Shown here: positions 43,622-52,519 of the stretch, piece after piece
How positions within the stretch are numbered: position 1 is the first letter of the stretch
Layout of the letters: each line of letters opens with the position of its first letter
Program-made: the position numbers and the translations under genes
Source: Pseudomonas cuatrocienegasensis
GTDB lineage: Bacteria > Pseudomonadota > Gammaproteobacteria > Pseudomonadales > Pseudomonadaceae
DNA: 64,000 bases
NCBI RefSeq assembly: GCF_900110925.1
Contig: NZ_FOFP01000014.1
Coordinates: forward strand, 1-64,000
Reading direction: 5' to 3'
The notes under the pieces: model-generated
Told to the model about the DNA's origin: nothing
Databases searched by the model: none
What the model saw: the letters and a program-made list of their open reading frames with translations, nothing else

Positions 43622-43934
43622 GGTGGGTTCCCATCGTGGTGAAGAGGTTGCCGGTGCAAGCCGAGTGGCGACTTGGCGAGTGGATGATGGGAAGTCCAGG
43701 GCCCCGGCGGATACAGAAAAACACCCGCGTTTACCGGGAAAAATACCCAGTGCCCTCATGACTTGGCCTTGCTGCAAAAGCACCGTGCCAGGGGGCCTTA
43801 GGCCCTACTACCAAGGGACGAGGTGCGAGCCACCAAAGCAGCATTCGTCCTGCCTCGCGGCCTTTCTAAGATGCTTGCAAGCAAGCTCCAGGCGGGCTGA
43901 TGCGTGCACCTATTACAAGAACGAGGTAGTGATC
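43622..43934. promoter_or_regulatory. Divergent exaA-pedF control region
   Basis: 313 bases with no ORF. It holds GGGAAAAATACCC at 43736-43748 and CTACCAAGGG at 43808-43817. Both motifs recur upstream of pedH and between the substrate-binding and small secreted protein genes. The pedF leader has ACAAGAACGAGG (43915-43926), a weak CA-type motif. Promoter boxes are not obvious. Confidence 0.5.
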
Positions 43935-44354
43935 ATGACGAGCAAACTCAAAGGCGCGATGGCCGCCGTACTGCTGACCTGCTCCGGCGCCCTCTGGGCC
44001 CACGGTGACGTGGTGCCGCAGGCGGTCAAGACCGAGGGGCTGGAGCCGCTGGGTAGTGAGTGGCTGGAAGAGAACCCCTACCGCGACAATGCGCGGGCCA
44101 TCGAAATCGGCTCCTCGGCTTACAACCAGAACTGCGCGGCCTGCCACGGCCTTGAGGCCAAATCCGGTGGTATCGCCCCCGATCTGCGCCTGCTCGAAGC
44201 CGGTGCGATGGGCGATGAGTGGTTCAAGGAGCGGGTGGTCAACGGCGCCGTGCGCGATGGCCGGGTATATATGCCGAAGATGGCCGACTATCTGAGCCAG
44301 GAAGCGCTCTGGGCGATACGCAGCTACCTGGAAAGCGTGGCCGTGACGGAGTGA
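43935..44354 (+). CDS. pedF: Cytochrome c550 of the quinoprotein alcohol dehydrogenase (PedF/ExaB)
   Basis: 139 residues from ATG 43935. Signal peptide at 1-23 (MAAVLLTCSGALWAHG). One heme site CAACH in YNQNCAACHGLEAKSG, with a Met ligand candidate in YMPKMADYLS. Accepts electrons from the PQQ enzymes in the periplasm. Its size and N-terminal sequence fit the PedF class better than the longer ExaB. Divergent from exaA, with a 4-gene run downstream on the same strand. Confidence 0.9.
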   Translation: MTSKLKGAMAAVLLTCSGALWAHGDVVPQAVKTEGLEPLGSEWLEENPYRDNARAIEIGSSAYNQNCAACHGLEAKSGGIAPDLRLLEAGAMGDEWFKERVVNGAVRDGRVYMPKMADYLSQEALWAIRSYLESVAVTE

Positions 44355-44359
44355 GCAAC

Positions 44360-45241
44360 ATGCCCCGGCTGCTGCTGTGCCTGCTGTTACTCGGCCTGCC
44401 CTGGTTGGCCCAGGCCCAGGTGCGCAGCTACGACTCGATTGTCGACTCCGGCGTGCTCAAGGTCGCGCTTTATGACGACTTTGCGCCCTACAGCTTTCGC
44501 CAGCAGGGCGAACCGCGCGGGGTGGATTACGCCCTGGCCAAGGCGCTGGCCGATGGCCTTGGCCTGCGCCTGGAGGTGATCTGGGCGCCGCCTGGGGAGA
44601 AACTCGACGACGACTTGCGCGATTTGATCTGGAAGGGCCACTACCTGCGCCCTGGAGTGCTCGCCGATGTGATGCTGCGGGTGCCCTACGACCGCGCGTT
44701 CTCCTTCAAGAGCAACGAGTTCGGCGAGCTGATCAATGAGCTGGTGGTGATGTTCGCCCCTTATCAGCGCGAGCGCTGGCAGGTGGCCTACGACCGCCGC
44801 CGGCTTGAGGCGGTGCCGAGCATCGCGGTGTTCCAGCGGCATCCCATCGGGGTGGAGGTGGAGAGCGTGCCGTCCTTTTACCTGTCGTCGGTGTTCGACG
44901 GCCTGGTGCGCGAGCAGACCCATCACTACCCCAACCCGCAACAGGCCTTTGCCGGCCTGCAGCGCGGTGAGGTGCATGCGGTGATGGCCATGCGTGGCGA
45001 AATCGACTGGCAATTGGCCCAGGCCGGCAACCCCGATCTGGTCCTGGCCGAGAACGCCTACCCGAACATGGGCAAGCAGGTCTGGGATATCGGCATGGCC
45101 GTGCACGAGAGTAATCGGCAACTGGCCTATGCCCTGGAAGAACAGCTGGAAATCCTGATCCTCGACGGGCGGGTCAAGGCGATCTACGCCGAATACGGCC
45201 TGCGTTATGAGTTGCCGGGGTTGTATCAGGACGTCGATTAG
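44360..45241 (+). CDS. Quinoprotein-associated MoxJ-like periplasmic binding protein
   Basis: 293 residues from ATG 44360 (GGAG 8 bases upstream). Signal peptide at 1-19 (LLLCLLLLGLPWLAQA). Family 3 solute-binding fold: LKVALYDDFAPYSFRQQG, GVDYALAKALADGLGLRLEV, LRVPYDRAFSF and AMRGEIDWQL. Such proteins occur next to PQQ dehydrogenases (PedG/MoxJ-like) and help activate the enzyme rather than feed an ABC transporter; no permease genes are nearby. Starts 5 bases after pedF. Confidence 0.85.
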   Translation: MPRLLLCLLLLGLPWLAQAQVRSYDSIVDSGVLKVALYDDFAPYSFRQQGEPRGVDYALAKALADGLGLRLEVIWAPPGEKLDDDLRDLIWKGHYLRPGVLADVMLRVPYDRAFSFKSNEFGELINELVVMFAPYQRERWQVAYDRRRLEAVPSIAVFQRHPIGVEVESVPSFYLSSVFDGLVREQTHHYPNPQQAFAGLQRGEVHAVMAMRGEIDWQLAQAGNPDLVLAENAYPNMGKQVWDIGMAVHESNRQLAYALEEQLEILILDGRVKAIYAEYGLRYELPGLYQDVD

Positions 45242-45262
45242 CGGCTGCAGCGGAGGTGCGGA

Positions 45263-46018
45263 ATGGATCTGAATTGGCGTAGCTGTCTGTTACTGGCGCT
45301 GCTGGCCGCACCCTGGGAAAGCCAGGCCGCGCAGGTGGACCCCGTGCCCTCGGTGATGTGGGACTACTACCACGCGCGCCTGCTCGACGGCGCGCCCTTC
45401 GTCTTCGATAAGCGGGTACGCGTGCAGGTGCCGCCCTTTGCCGAGGATGCTCGCCAGGTGCCGATCGAGGTCGACGCCAGCGCCTACGATGGCGAGGTGG
45501 TGCGCATCCTGGCCTGGGCCGAGCTTAACCCGATCGCGCAGATCTTCGACTTCCGCCCCGGCGAGCAGGTGCGGGCGCGCCTGGCCATCCGTATTCGGGT
45601 CGAGCAGGCCACGCCGATCCGCGCGGCGGTGCTGACCCGCGATGGCCTCTGGCATATCGGCTCGGCCCAGGTGGATGCCGCCGGCGGCGGCTGCACCGCG
45701 CCCAGCGTGGTACGCGCCGAAGCGGGCTGGGAAGAGCGCCTGGGGCAGGTGCTCGGCAAACGTTACCCCCTGGCCGACGCCAGCCGCCTGCGCCTGCAGG
45801 TCGCCCACCCGATGGACAACGGCCTGGTCGGCGGCATCCCCGAATTCTTCCTCAACCAGGCCGAACTGCGAGACAGCGCCGGCAACAGCCTGGCGACGCT
45901 GGAACTGTTTGCCGCCGTCAGCGAAAACCCCACCATCAGCCTGGAGGTGAAGGGCGAGGGCACAACCGAACTGTGGCTGCGCGATAACAATGGCAACGAG
46001 TTTCGGGCAGCGTTTTGA
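45263..46018 (+). CDS. Quinoprotein-associated SoxYZ-like carrier protein
   Basis: 251 residues. Signal peptide at 1-22 (LLLALLAAPWESQA). The N-terminal half resembles SoxY, ending in GGGCTAPS, which matches the carrier Cys arm (GGCGG-like) of SoxY; the C-terminal half resembles SoxZ (VAHPMDNGLVGGIPEFFLNQ). A fused SoxYZ-like protein is a known companion of PQQ alcohol dehydrogenases and may carry a sulfur-bound group for the adjacent hydrolase. 21 bases after the MoxJ-like gene. Confidence 0.85.
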   Translation: MDLNWRSCLLLALLAAPWESQAAQVDPVPSVMWDYYHARLLDGAPFVFDKRVRVQVPPFAEDARQVPIEVDASAYDGEVVRILAWAELNPIAQIFDFRPGEQVRARLAIRIRVEQATPIRAAVLTRDGLWHIGSAQVDAAGGGCTAPSVVRAEAGWEERLGQVLGKRYPLADASRLRLQVAHPMDNGLVGGIPEFFLNQAELRDSAGNSLATLELFAAVSENPTISLEVKGEGTTELWLRDNNGNEFRAAF

Positions 46019-46041
46019 CGGAGCTGGGCGGGCGGATGGCT

Positions 46042-46097
46042 GGTGCGCACGGCGCACCCTACGGGTAGTGCCTGGTGTAGGGTGCGCCGTGCGCACC
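46042..46097. repeat. REP pair between SoxYZ-like and metallohydrolase genes
   Basis: Inverted GGTGCGC-family copies at 46042-46062 and 46077-46097. Confidence 0.85.
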
Positions 46098-46136
46098 GCG
46101 AGGATGGTTGGTGCGCATGGCGCAGGGGAGGATGCA

Positions 46137-47063
46137 ATGCGTTGGATACTACTGCTGTTAAGTCTGGTGTTTGGCCCGGCCCAGGCCGAGTTGAGTTATG
46201 CGTTGCAGCCCAAACAGATCGCCGATGGCGTCTGGCTGCTCGAAGGCAGCACCGACAATTTCTCCCCGGCCAATGGCGGCAATATCGTCAATACGGCGTT
46301 TATCGTCACGGCAGATGGCGTGCTGGTGATCGACAGCGGCCCCTCGCGGGCCTACGGCGAGGCGCAGCGCGCGGCCATCGCCACGGTGACCGACAAACCG
46401 GTAATCGCCCTGTGGCTGACCCATCATCACCCCGACCATGTACTGGGCAACCAGGCCTATGAGGATGTGTCCATCGCGGCCCTGGCCGGCACCCGGCAAT
46501 TGCTGGCGGAGCAGGGCGAGGCCATGGCGGAGAATATGTATCGCTTGGTGGGCGACTGGATGCGCGGTACCGAGGTGGTATTGCCCACGGCCACCCTGGA
46601 GGCGGGGGAGGTGCGTGTAGGTGATCGGGTGCTGAGCCTGCTGGCCCTGAGCGGGCATACCGGCGCCGACCTGGCGATTTTCGATACGCGCAGCGGCGTG
46701 CTTTTGGCCGGCGACCTGTTGTTCTACCAGCGTGCATTGACCACACCGGGTACGCCGAGCCTCGATACCTGGCTTGCCGACCTCGACCAACTCCAGGCGC
46801 TGCCCTGGACACTGCTCGTGCCGGGGCATGGGCCAGTGGCCAACAACGCGGCGCCATTCGCGCAGATGCGCGATTACCTGGGCTGGCTCAATGGCGTGCT
46901 GCGTGAGGGCGCGGCCCAGGGAGCCGAGATGAACGAGCTGATCCGCGCGCCCATACCTGAGCGTTTTGCCGGTATCAGCCTGACTCGCTACGAACTGATC
47001 CGCAGCGTCAGCCATCTGTACCCGCGTTATGAGCGGGGGGTGATGACGCGGGTGGATCAATAG
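46137..47063 (+). CDS. Quinoprotein relay system zinc metallohydrolase (MBL fold)
   Basis: 308 residues from ATG 46137 (GGGAGGA upstream). Signal peptide at 1-17. Metallo-beta-lactamase fold with THHHPDH (HxHxDH), ALSGHTGADL (His), LLAGDLLF (Asp bridging) and VPGHGP (His). SoxH-related proteins of this family occur together with the SoxYZ-like carrier and PQQ dehydrogenases; it may hydrolyse a bond on the carrier's Cys. It ends at a tandem repeat. Confidence 0.88.
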   Translation: MRWILLLLSLVFGPAQAELSYALQPKQIADGVWLLEGSTDNFSPANGGNIVNTAFIVTADGVLVIDSGPSRAYGEAQRAAIATVTDKPVIALWLTHHHPDHVLGNQAYEDVSIAALAGTRQLLAEQGEAMAENMYRLVGDWMRGTEVVLPTATLEAGEVRVGDRVLSLLALSGHTGADLAIFDTRSGVLLAGDLLFYQRALTTPGTPSLDTWLADLDQLQALPWTLLVPGHGPVANNAAPFAQMRDYLGWLNGVLREGAAQGAEMNELIRAPIPERFAGISLTRYELIRSVSHLYPRYERGVMTRVDQ

Positions 47064-47405
47064 CAAGCTGCAGCACCGCTATCACGTAGGAGCGCCGCCC
47101 CGGCGCGAAGCTTTTGGGTTTACCTGCACCAGCGCTGGCTGGCCACTATTCGCCGCGGGGCGCGGCTCCTACCGATGCAAGCTGCAGCACCGCTATTGCG
47201 TAGGAGCGCCGCCCCGGCGCGAAGCTTTTGGGTTTACCTGCACCAGCGCTGGCTGGCCACTATTCGCCGCGGGGCGCGGCTCCTACCGATGCAAGCTGCA
47301 GCACCGCTATCACGTAGGAGCGTCGCCCCGGCGCGAAGCTTTTGGGTTTACCTGCACCAGCGCTGGCTGGCCGCTATTCGCCGCGGGGCGCGGCTCCTAC
47401 GACAA
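47064..47405 (+). repeat. Three tandem copies of a 114-base unit built on REP palindromes
   Basis: Units begin CAAGCTGCAGCACCGCTAT at 47064, 47178 and 47292. Each contains GTAGGAGCG, CGCCCCGGCG and the reverse arm GCCGCGGGGCGCGGCTCCTAC region (last about 20 bases). Copies differ by only a few bases, so the duplication is recent. It starts at the stop codon of the metallohydrolase gene. No ORF. Confidence 0.9.
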
Positions 47406-47566
47406 GCAATCGTGGCGGTTGCATCCATGTCGGCGTCCCTTCGTTTCTTTTCAAGCCTGAGTGCCTGAAAGCAACACGGCCAGGGTGCGCGCCGCGTAGG
47501 TTGATGCTCTACGAGGCGCGGCCCTGGCCGCGAGGTGACGCTATGTCAGGCCTATTGCAGGCTTTT

Positions 47567-47587
47567 GGTGCGCATGGCGCACCCTAC
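47567..47587. repeat. Single REP of the GGTGCGC family
   Basis: GGTGCGCATGGCGCACC then CTAC, next to the mqo stop codon. Confidence 0.8.
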
Positions 47588-47598
47588 CGGTCCCATGA

Positions 47599-49212
47599 TC
47601 AGAGCGTGGCTTCGACCGCCGGTACGTTATCTTCCAGCTCCACGGTGTCCGGGGCGACCGGGGTGAAGGTCAGCTCCAGGCGCTCGCTGCTCCAGGCGCG
47701 GGTCTTGTTGGTCAGCTCCAGATCGCCTTCCAGTTTCTGGCCGTAGGAGGGGATGATCTCCTTCAGCTTGGCCTGCCAGGCTTCGCTCTGCAGTTTGTCC
47801 TTGAAGGTGCGCTCAAGCAGGTGAAGCATGATCGGCGCTGCGGTCGAGGCGCCTGGCGAGGCACCCAGCAGGGCGGCGATGCTGCCGTCTTCAGAGCTGA
47901 CGACTTCGGTGCCGAACTGCAGCACGCCGCCTTTGTCGGCATCCTTCTTGATGATCTGCACACGCTGACCGGCTTGCAGCAGGCGCCAGTCTTCGTCCTT
48001 GGCTGCCGGGAAGTAGTTGCGCAGCGAGTCCATGCGATCGTCCTGGCTCTGCACCAGTTGACCCATCAGGTAGGTGGTCAGCGACATGTTATCCAGGCCA
48101 GCGTTAGCCATCGGCATGACGTTGTGGGTGGTCAGGCTGCCGAACATATCCGTCCAGGAACCGTTTTTCAGGAACTTGGTGGAGAAGGTGGCGAATGGGC
48201 CGAACAGCAGTGCCTTCTTGCCATCGATCACCCGGGTGTCCAGGTGCGGGACCGACATGGGTGGCGAACCGACCGACGCCAGGCCGTAGACCTTGGCCTG
48301 GTGCTGGTTGACCAGTTCCTCGTTGTTGGTGACCAGCCACTGGCCGCCAACCGGGAAACCGGCGTAGCCGTCGGCTTCAGGGATGCCGGATTTCTGCAGC
48401 AGCTTGAGGGCGCCACCGCCAGCACCGATAAATACGAAGCGGGCATTGACGGCGATTTCTTTCTCGCCGTTGGCCAGGTCGGCGACCACGACTTTCCAGG
48501 TGCCGTCATCGTTGCGCACGATGTCACGCACTTCATGCTGCAGGTGCAGGTTGAAGGTGTCGGTCTTGCTGTTCAGCGAATCGACCAGTTGGCGGGTGAT
48601 TTCGCCGAAGTTGACGTCGGTGCCGAACGCTACGCGGGTGGCCGCGAGTTTTTCGTTGCCTTGACGCTCGGCCATGACCAGCGGCACCCACTCGGCGATC
48701 TTGGCCGGGTCTTCGGAGAACTCCATGCCGCGGAACAGGGTGCTGTGCTGCAGGGTCTCGTAGCGCTTCTTGAGGAAGGCGGCGTTCTTCTCACCCCAGA
48801 CGAAGCTCATGTGCGGGACGTTGTTGATGAACGACTTGGGGTTGTTGAGGATGCGCTGCTCGACCTGATAGGCCCAGAACTGCTTGGAGATCTCGAAGGA
48901 TTCGTTGATCGCCACGGCTTTGCTGATGTCGATGGTGCCGTCGGGCTTTTCCGGGGTGTAGTTCAGCTCGGCCAGGGCCGAGTGGCCGGTACCGGCGTTG
49001 TTCCAGGCGTTGGAGCTTTCATCAGCGACCTGATCGAGGCGCTCGTAGAGGTCGATGGTCCAGGTCGGCTCCAGCTCGGTGAGGTAAGTGCCCAGGGTGG
49101 CGCTCATGATCCCGCCGCCGATCAGCAGTACGTCCACGGTTTTTTCGGGCTCGGGCTGCTTGGCGCAACTGATTACGCTCAGGCATAGCAGGGGTAGTAG
49201 CAGTTTTTTCAT
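47599..49212 (-). CDS. mqo: Malate:quinone oxidoreductase, lipoprotein type
   Basis: 537 residues from ATG 49212. FAD-dependent, oxidises malate to oxaloacetate and reduces quinone at the membrane. It has a Rossmann motif (VDVLLIGGGIMSATLGTYL), SSNAWNNAGTGHSALAELNY, GGQWLVTNN and ASPGASTAAPIMLHLL. The N-terminus is a lipoprotein signal with lipobox VISC (LCLSVISCAKQPEPE), so this copy would be an envelope-anchored enzyme; most Mqo proteins lack such a signal. Divergent from pedH, 417 bases apart. Its place beside the quinoprotein genes may reflect a common role in periplasmic oxidation. Confidence 0.92.
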   Translation of the reverse strand: MKKLLLPLLCLSVISCAKQPEPEKTVDVLLIGGGIMSATLGTYLTELEPTWTIDLYERLDQVADESSNAWNNAGTGHSALAELNYTPEKPDGTIDISKAVAINESFEISKQFWAYQVEQRILNNPKSFINNVPHMSFVWGEKNAAFLKKRYETLQHSTLFRGMEFSEDPAKIAEWVPLVMAERQGNEKLAATRVAFGTDVNFGEITRQLVDSLNSKTDTFNLHLQHEVRDIVRNDDGTWKVVVADLANGEKEIAVNARFVFIGAGGGALKLLQKSGIPEADGYAGFPVGGQWLVTNNEELVNQHQAKVYGLASVGSPPMSVPHLDTRVIDGKKALLFGPFATFSTKFLKNGSWTDMFGSLTTHNVMPMANAGLDNMSLTTYLMGQLVQSQDDRMDSLRNYFPAAKDEDWRLLQAGQRVQIIKKDADKGGVLQFGTEVVSSEDGSIAALLGASPGASTAAPIMLHLLERTFKDKLQSEAWQAKLKEIIPSYGQKLEGDLELTNKTRAWSSERLELTFTPVAPDTVELEDNVPAVEATL

Positions 49213-49629
49213 TAGGCAGACCATTTGGCAGATGAATGTGGCACACGACGGCCGGGCCGACGGGCAGTGAAGCGGCGGTGCAAGGCAGGCGCGTGGGCGA
49301 CCGGTGCGGACTGTCGTGGCGACCCCTGTAAAGCAAAAGCGATGCCGAAACGTTTCAGCTGCCGGTATTGCGCCGCGTTAGCGGCAATCTGCCGCAATCG
49401 GTGACTCGGCTCTGGCGGGAATTCGCCAGCAAGCTATCGATTTTCCCGAAATGCCTGGCGAGTTCCCGCCACCAGCTCTGTTGGGCTGATCTTCGGGCCG
49501 GTATTGCTACCAAGGGATGAGTGAAATCGGCACTGCGTTGAATTGTTGGACATCCCTTGCGAGCCAAGAATTCCGGGCAGGCCGGGAAAACTTCCCGGTG
49601 ATAACAATGAACCCGCTGAGGTAGCCGCA
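49213..49629. promoter_or_regulatory. Divergent mqo-pedH control region
   Basis: 417 bases with no ORF of note. CTACCAAGGGA at 49507-49517 and the perfect palindrome CCGGGAAAACTTCCCGG (core 49584-49596), the latter 34 bases before the pedH ATG. ATAACAATGAAC (49600-49611) is a possible CA motif. Both motifs match those in the exaA-pedF region. Confidence 0.55.
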
Positions 49630-51408
49630 ATGAAACACCACGGTCTTCGCAAGCCTTTCGCTCTCACAGCGCTGTGTGCCGCCATGCTCTTGCCTGGCGC
49701 CGCAGCCTTGGCCGCCGTCACTGATCAGGAGATCCTCGCTGACGCCACCACCACCGATGAGATCGTCACCAACGGCATGGGCCTGCAAGGCCAGCGTTAC
49801 AGCCCGCTCGACATCCTCACCAGCGATAACGTCAAGGAGCTGCGCCCGGTCTGGACCCTGTCCTTCGGCGGCGAGAAACAGCGCGGCCAGCAGGCCCAAC
49901 CGCTGATCAAGGATGGCGTGATGTACGTGACTGCCTCCTACTCGCGCGTGTTTGCCGTGGATGCGCGCACCGGCCGCGAGCTGTGGCAGTACGATGCGCG
50001 CCTGCCCGAGGACATCCGCCCGTGTTGCGACGTAATCAACCGTGGCGTGGCGCTGTACGACGACCTGGTGATCTTCGGCACCCTGGACGCCAAGCTGGTG
50101 GCGCTGAACAAGGACACCGGCAAGGTGGTGTGGCGCAAGAACGTCGCCGACCACAAGGCCGGTTACTCGATCACCGCGGCGCCGCTGGTGGTGGGTGGCA
50201 AGCTGATCACCGGGGTCTCCGGCGGCGAGTTCGGCGTGGTCGGCAAGATCGAGGCCTATGATCCGAAGAACGGCGACCTGCTGTGGAGCCGGCCGACCGT
50301 CGAAGGCCATATGGGCTATGTCTACAAGGACGGCAAAGCCGTCGAAAACGGCATCAGCGGCGGCGAAGCCGGCAAGACCTGGCCCGGCGACCTGTGGAAG
50401 ACCGGTGGCGCGGCGCCCTGGCTGGGCGGCTACTACGATGCGGAAACCAACCTGCTGCTGTTCGGCACCGGCAACCCGGCGCCGTGGAACTCGCACCTGC
50501 GCCCAGGCGACAATCTGTATTCCTCCTCACGCCTGGCGCTGAACCCGGATGACGGCACCATCAAGTGGCACTTCCAGACCACGCCCCACGACGGCTGGGA
50601 CTTTGACGGCGTCAACGAGCTGATCTCCTTCAACTACCAGGAGGGCGGCAAGACCATCAAGGCCGCCGCCACCGCCGACCGCAACGGCTTCTTTTATGTG
50701 CTGGACCGGACCAACGGCAAGTTCATCCGTGGCTTCCCCTTTGTCGACAAGATCACCTGGGCCAAGGGTCTGGACAGCAACGGCCGGCCGATCTACGACG
50801 ACAGCAACCGCCCAGGCTCGCCGAACACCGCGCAGAAGGGCACCAGCGTGTTCTCCGCACCGGCCTTTCTGGGTGCGAAAAACTGGATGCCGATGGCCTA
50901 CAGCCAGGACACCGGGTTGTTCTATGTGCCTTCCAACGAGTGGGGCATGGACATCTGGAACGAGGAAATCGCCTACAAGAAAGGCGCGGCCTACCTGGGT
51001 GCCGGCTTTACCATCAAGCCGCTGAACGAGGACTACATCGGCGTATTGCGCGCCATCGACCCGAAAACCGGTAAGGAAGTCTGGCGCCACAAGAACTACG
51101 CGCCGCTGTGGGGTGGGGTGCTGACCACCAAGGGCAACCTGGTATTCACCGGCACGCCGGAAGGCTTCCTGCAGGCCTTCAACGCCAAGACCGGTGAGAA
51201 AGTCTGGGAATTCCAGACCGGCTCCGGCGTGCTCGGCTCACCTGTGACCTGGGAAATGGACGGCGAGCAGTATGTCTCGGTGCTCTCCGGCTGGGGCGGC
51301 GCGGTACCGCTGTGGGGCGGTGAAGTGGCCAAGCGGGTCAAGGATTTCAACCAGGGCGGTATGCTCTGGACCTTCAAACTGCCCAAGGAGCTGGTGGCCA
51401 AGCGCTAA
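49630..51408 (+). CDS. pedH: PQQ-dependent alcohol dehydrogenase, lanthanide type (PedH/ExaF)
   Basis: 592 residues from ATG 49630 (GAGGTAG upstream). Signal peptide to about residue 28 (LLPGAAALAA). PQQ propeller with the disulfide IRPCCDVINRG and GTGNPAPWNSH. The catalytic Asp is in HDGWDFDGVNE, and the residue two positions later is Asp, the signature of lanthanide-dependent enzymes. Close to PedH of P. putida in the stretches I recall. It oxidises the same kinds of alcohol as ExaA, using rare-earth ions. Its promoter region shares two motifs with exaA-pedF. No aldehyde dehydrogenase gene follows it here. Confidence 0.93.
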   Translation: MKHHGLRKPFALTALCAAMLLPGAAALAAVTDQEILADATTTDEIVTNGMGLQGQRYSPLDILTSDNVKELRPVWTLSFGGEKQRGQQAQPLIKDGVMYVTASYSRVFAVDARTGRELWQYDARLPEDIRPCCDVINRGVALYDDLVIFGTLDAKLVALNKDTGKVVWRKNVADHKAGYSITAAPLVVGGKLITGVSGGEFGVVGKIEAYDPKNGDLLWSRPTVEGHMGYVYKDGKAVENGISGGEAGKTWPGDLWKTGGAAPWLGGYYDAETNLLLFGTGNPAPWNSHLRPGDNLYSSSRLALNPDDGTIKWHFQTTPHDGWDFDGVNELISFNYQEGGKTIKAAATADRNGFFYVLDRTNGKFIRGFPFVDKITWAKGLDSNGRPIYDDSNRPGSPNTAQKGTSVFSAPAFLGAKNWMPMAYSQDTGLFYVPSNEWGMDIWNEEIAYKKGAAYLGAGFTIKPLNEDYIGVLRAIDPKTGKEVWRHKNYAPLWGGVLTTKGNLVFTGTPEGFLQAFNAKTGEKVWEFQTGSGVLGSPVTWEMDGEQYVSVLSGWGGAVPLWGGEVAKRVKDFNQGGMLWTFKLPKELVAKR

Positions 51409-51519
51409 GCGCCAGGTAACGAAGATGGCCGGCTATTGCCGGTCATTGTCGTTGTGCGCCAGGCATGGCACGTTGCACGCAAGCGCAACCAGCTTGGCTG
51501 TGGTGGCCTCGCTGGTGGC

Positions 51520-52054
51520 TTGGAGGTGAAAGTCCTCTATCCGCAAGGCTTTCGCCGAGCGCGAGGTGCTCAAGGGCGTCGACCTGCATATCCCTGCGGG
51601 CCAGTTCGTCGCGATAGTGGGGCGTAGCGGCTGCGGCAAGAGCACGCTGCTGCGCCTGCTCGCCGGCCTGGATAAGCCCAGCGCTGGCCAGTTGTTGGCC
51701 GGTAATGGCGCCCTGAGCGCAGCCCGTGAGGACATCCGCCTGATGTTCCAGGATGCACGCCTGCTGCCCTGGAAACGGGTCATCGACAACGTCGGTCTGG
51801 GCCTGAGCGGCAATTGGCGAGTGCAGGCCGAGCAAGCGCTGGCGGCGGTTGGCCTGGCCGATCGCGCCATTGAGTGGCCGGCGGCGCTCTCCGGTGGGCA
51901 AAAACAGCGCGTCGCCTTCGCCCGCGCGCTTATCCACCGCCCGCGTCTGTTGCTGCTGAACGAGCCACTCGGCGCCCTGGATGCACTGACCCGTATCGAA
52001 ATGCAGCAACTGATCGAGCGCCTGTGGCAGCAGCATGTGACCCCAGTGTCGTGA
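51520..52054 (+). pseudogene. ssuB: Remnant of an aliphatic sulfonate ABC transporter ATPase (ssuB)
   Basis: From 51566 the frame gives an SsuB-like core: AGQFVAIVGRSGCGKST (Walker A), MFQDARLLPWKRVIDNVGLG, SGGQKQRVAFARALIHRP and LLLLNEPLGALDAL (Walker B with Asn for the Asp). The start is broken: LEVKVL lies in another frame at 51520-51537, then RKAFAEREVLKGVD in the working frame. The end stops after LIERLWQQHVTPVS, where SsuB would continue with the H-loop and about 80 more residues. So it is frameshifted and truncated, close to the T6SS-PAAR boundary. Confidence 0.8.
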
Positions 52055-52126
52055 CACTAAGGTCTGCAGAGTTGCTAGCTCGCGAACGGCGTCTAGAATT
52101 CCATGAGTCCAGCCAAGGAGACGCCT

Positions 52127-52519
52127 ATGGGATGTCCACAAGTGTGCAGCGGCGCGGTGCTGCAGTGCAGTTTTGGGGTGGCGCCAGCGGTACTGAATGT
52201 ATTGCCCATCAACCGTACGCTGACCAGTAGCATGCCGGCCGCGAACATCATGGATCATATCCCTTTGGTCAATATCGGGACCTTCGGCATGTGCCAGAGC
52301 CCCGCCAACCCCATGGTGGCGGCGGCTACTGCCGCCGCCCTGGGCGTACTGACGCCGATGCCCTGCATTCCCGCCACCGCCTCGCCCTGGATTCCCGGTG
52401 CGCCAACCCTGCTGTTGGGCAACATGCCAGCGCTGGATGCCAACTGCACGCTGATGTGTAACTGGGCGGGGGTGATCAAGATCAACATGCCAGGCCAGAT
52501 GCAGATGTTGATCCCCTGA
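52127..52519 (+). CDS. PAAR-like protein (DUF4280), T6SS spike tip
   Basis: 130 residues from ATG 52127 (AAGGAG at 6 bases). It fits DUF4280: MGCPQVCSGAVLQCSFGVAP, INRTLTSSMPAANIMDHIP, NPMVAAATAAALGVLTPMPC and ANCTLMCNWAGVI. The repeated Gly/Pro/Cys pattern resembles the PAAR cone with Cys/His that sharpens the VgrG tip. Plus strand, converging on the MORN and vgrG genes with no gap at the stops (52519/52520). Confidence 0.85.
   Translation: MGCPQVCSGAVLQCSFGVAPAVLNVLPINRTLTSSMPAANIMDHIPLVNIGTFGMCQSPANPMVAAATAAALGVLTPMPCIPATASPWIPGAPTLLLGNMPALDANCTLMCNWAGVIKINMPGQMQMLIP

Noticed and set aside
47064..47405. Possible CRISPR array
   Set aside because: Units are 114 bases and repeated end to end without unique spacers; they contain REP arms and no cas gene is near.
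47821..49188. Plus-strand ORF of 455 codons opposite mqo
   Set aside because: Antisense shadow of a clear enzyme gene; translation is His/Gly/Val-rich without any domain.
49400..49480. Additional GGG-N7-CCC operators upstream of mqo
   Set aside because: GGGAATTCGCC and similar strings lack the CCC arm or the 7-base spacer.
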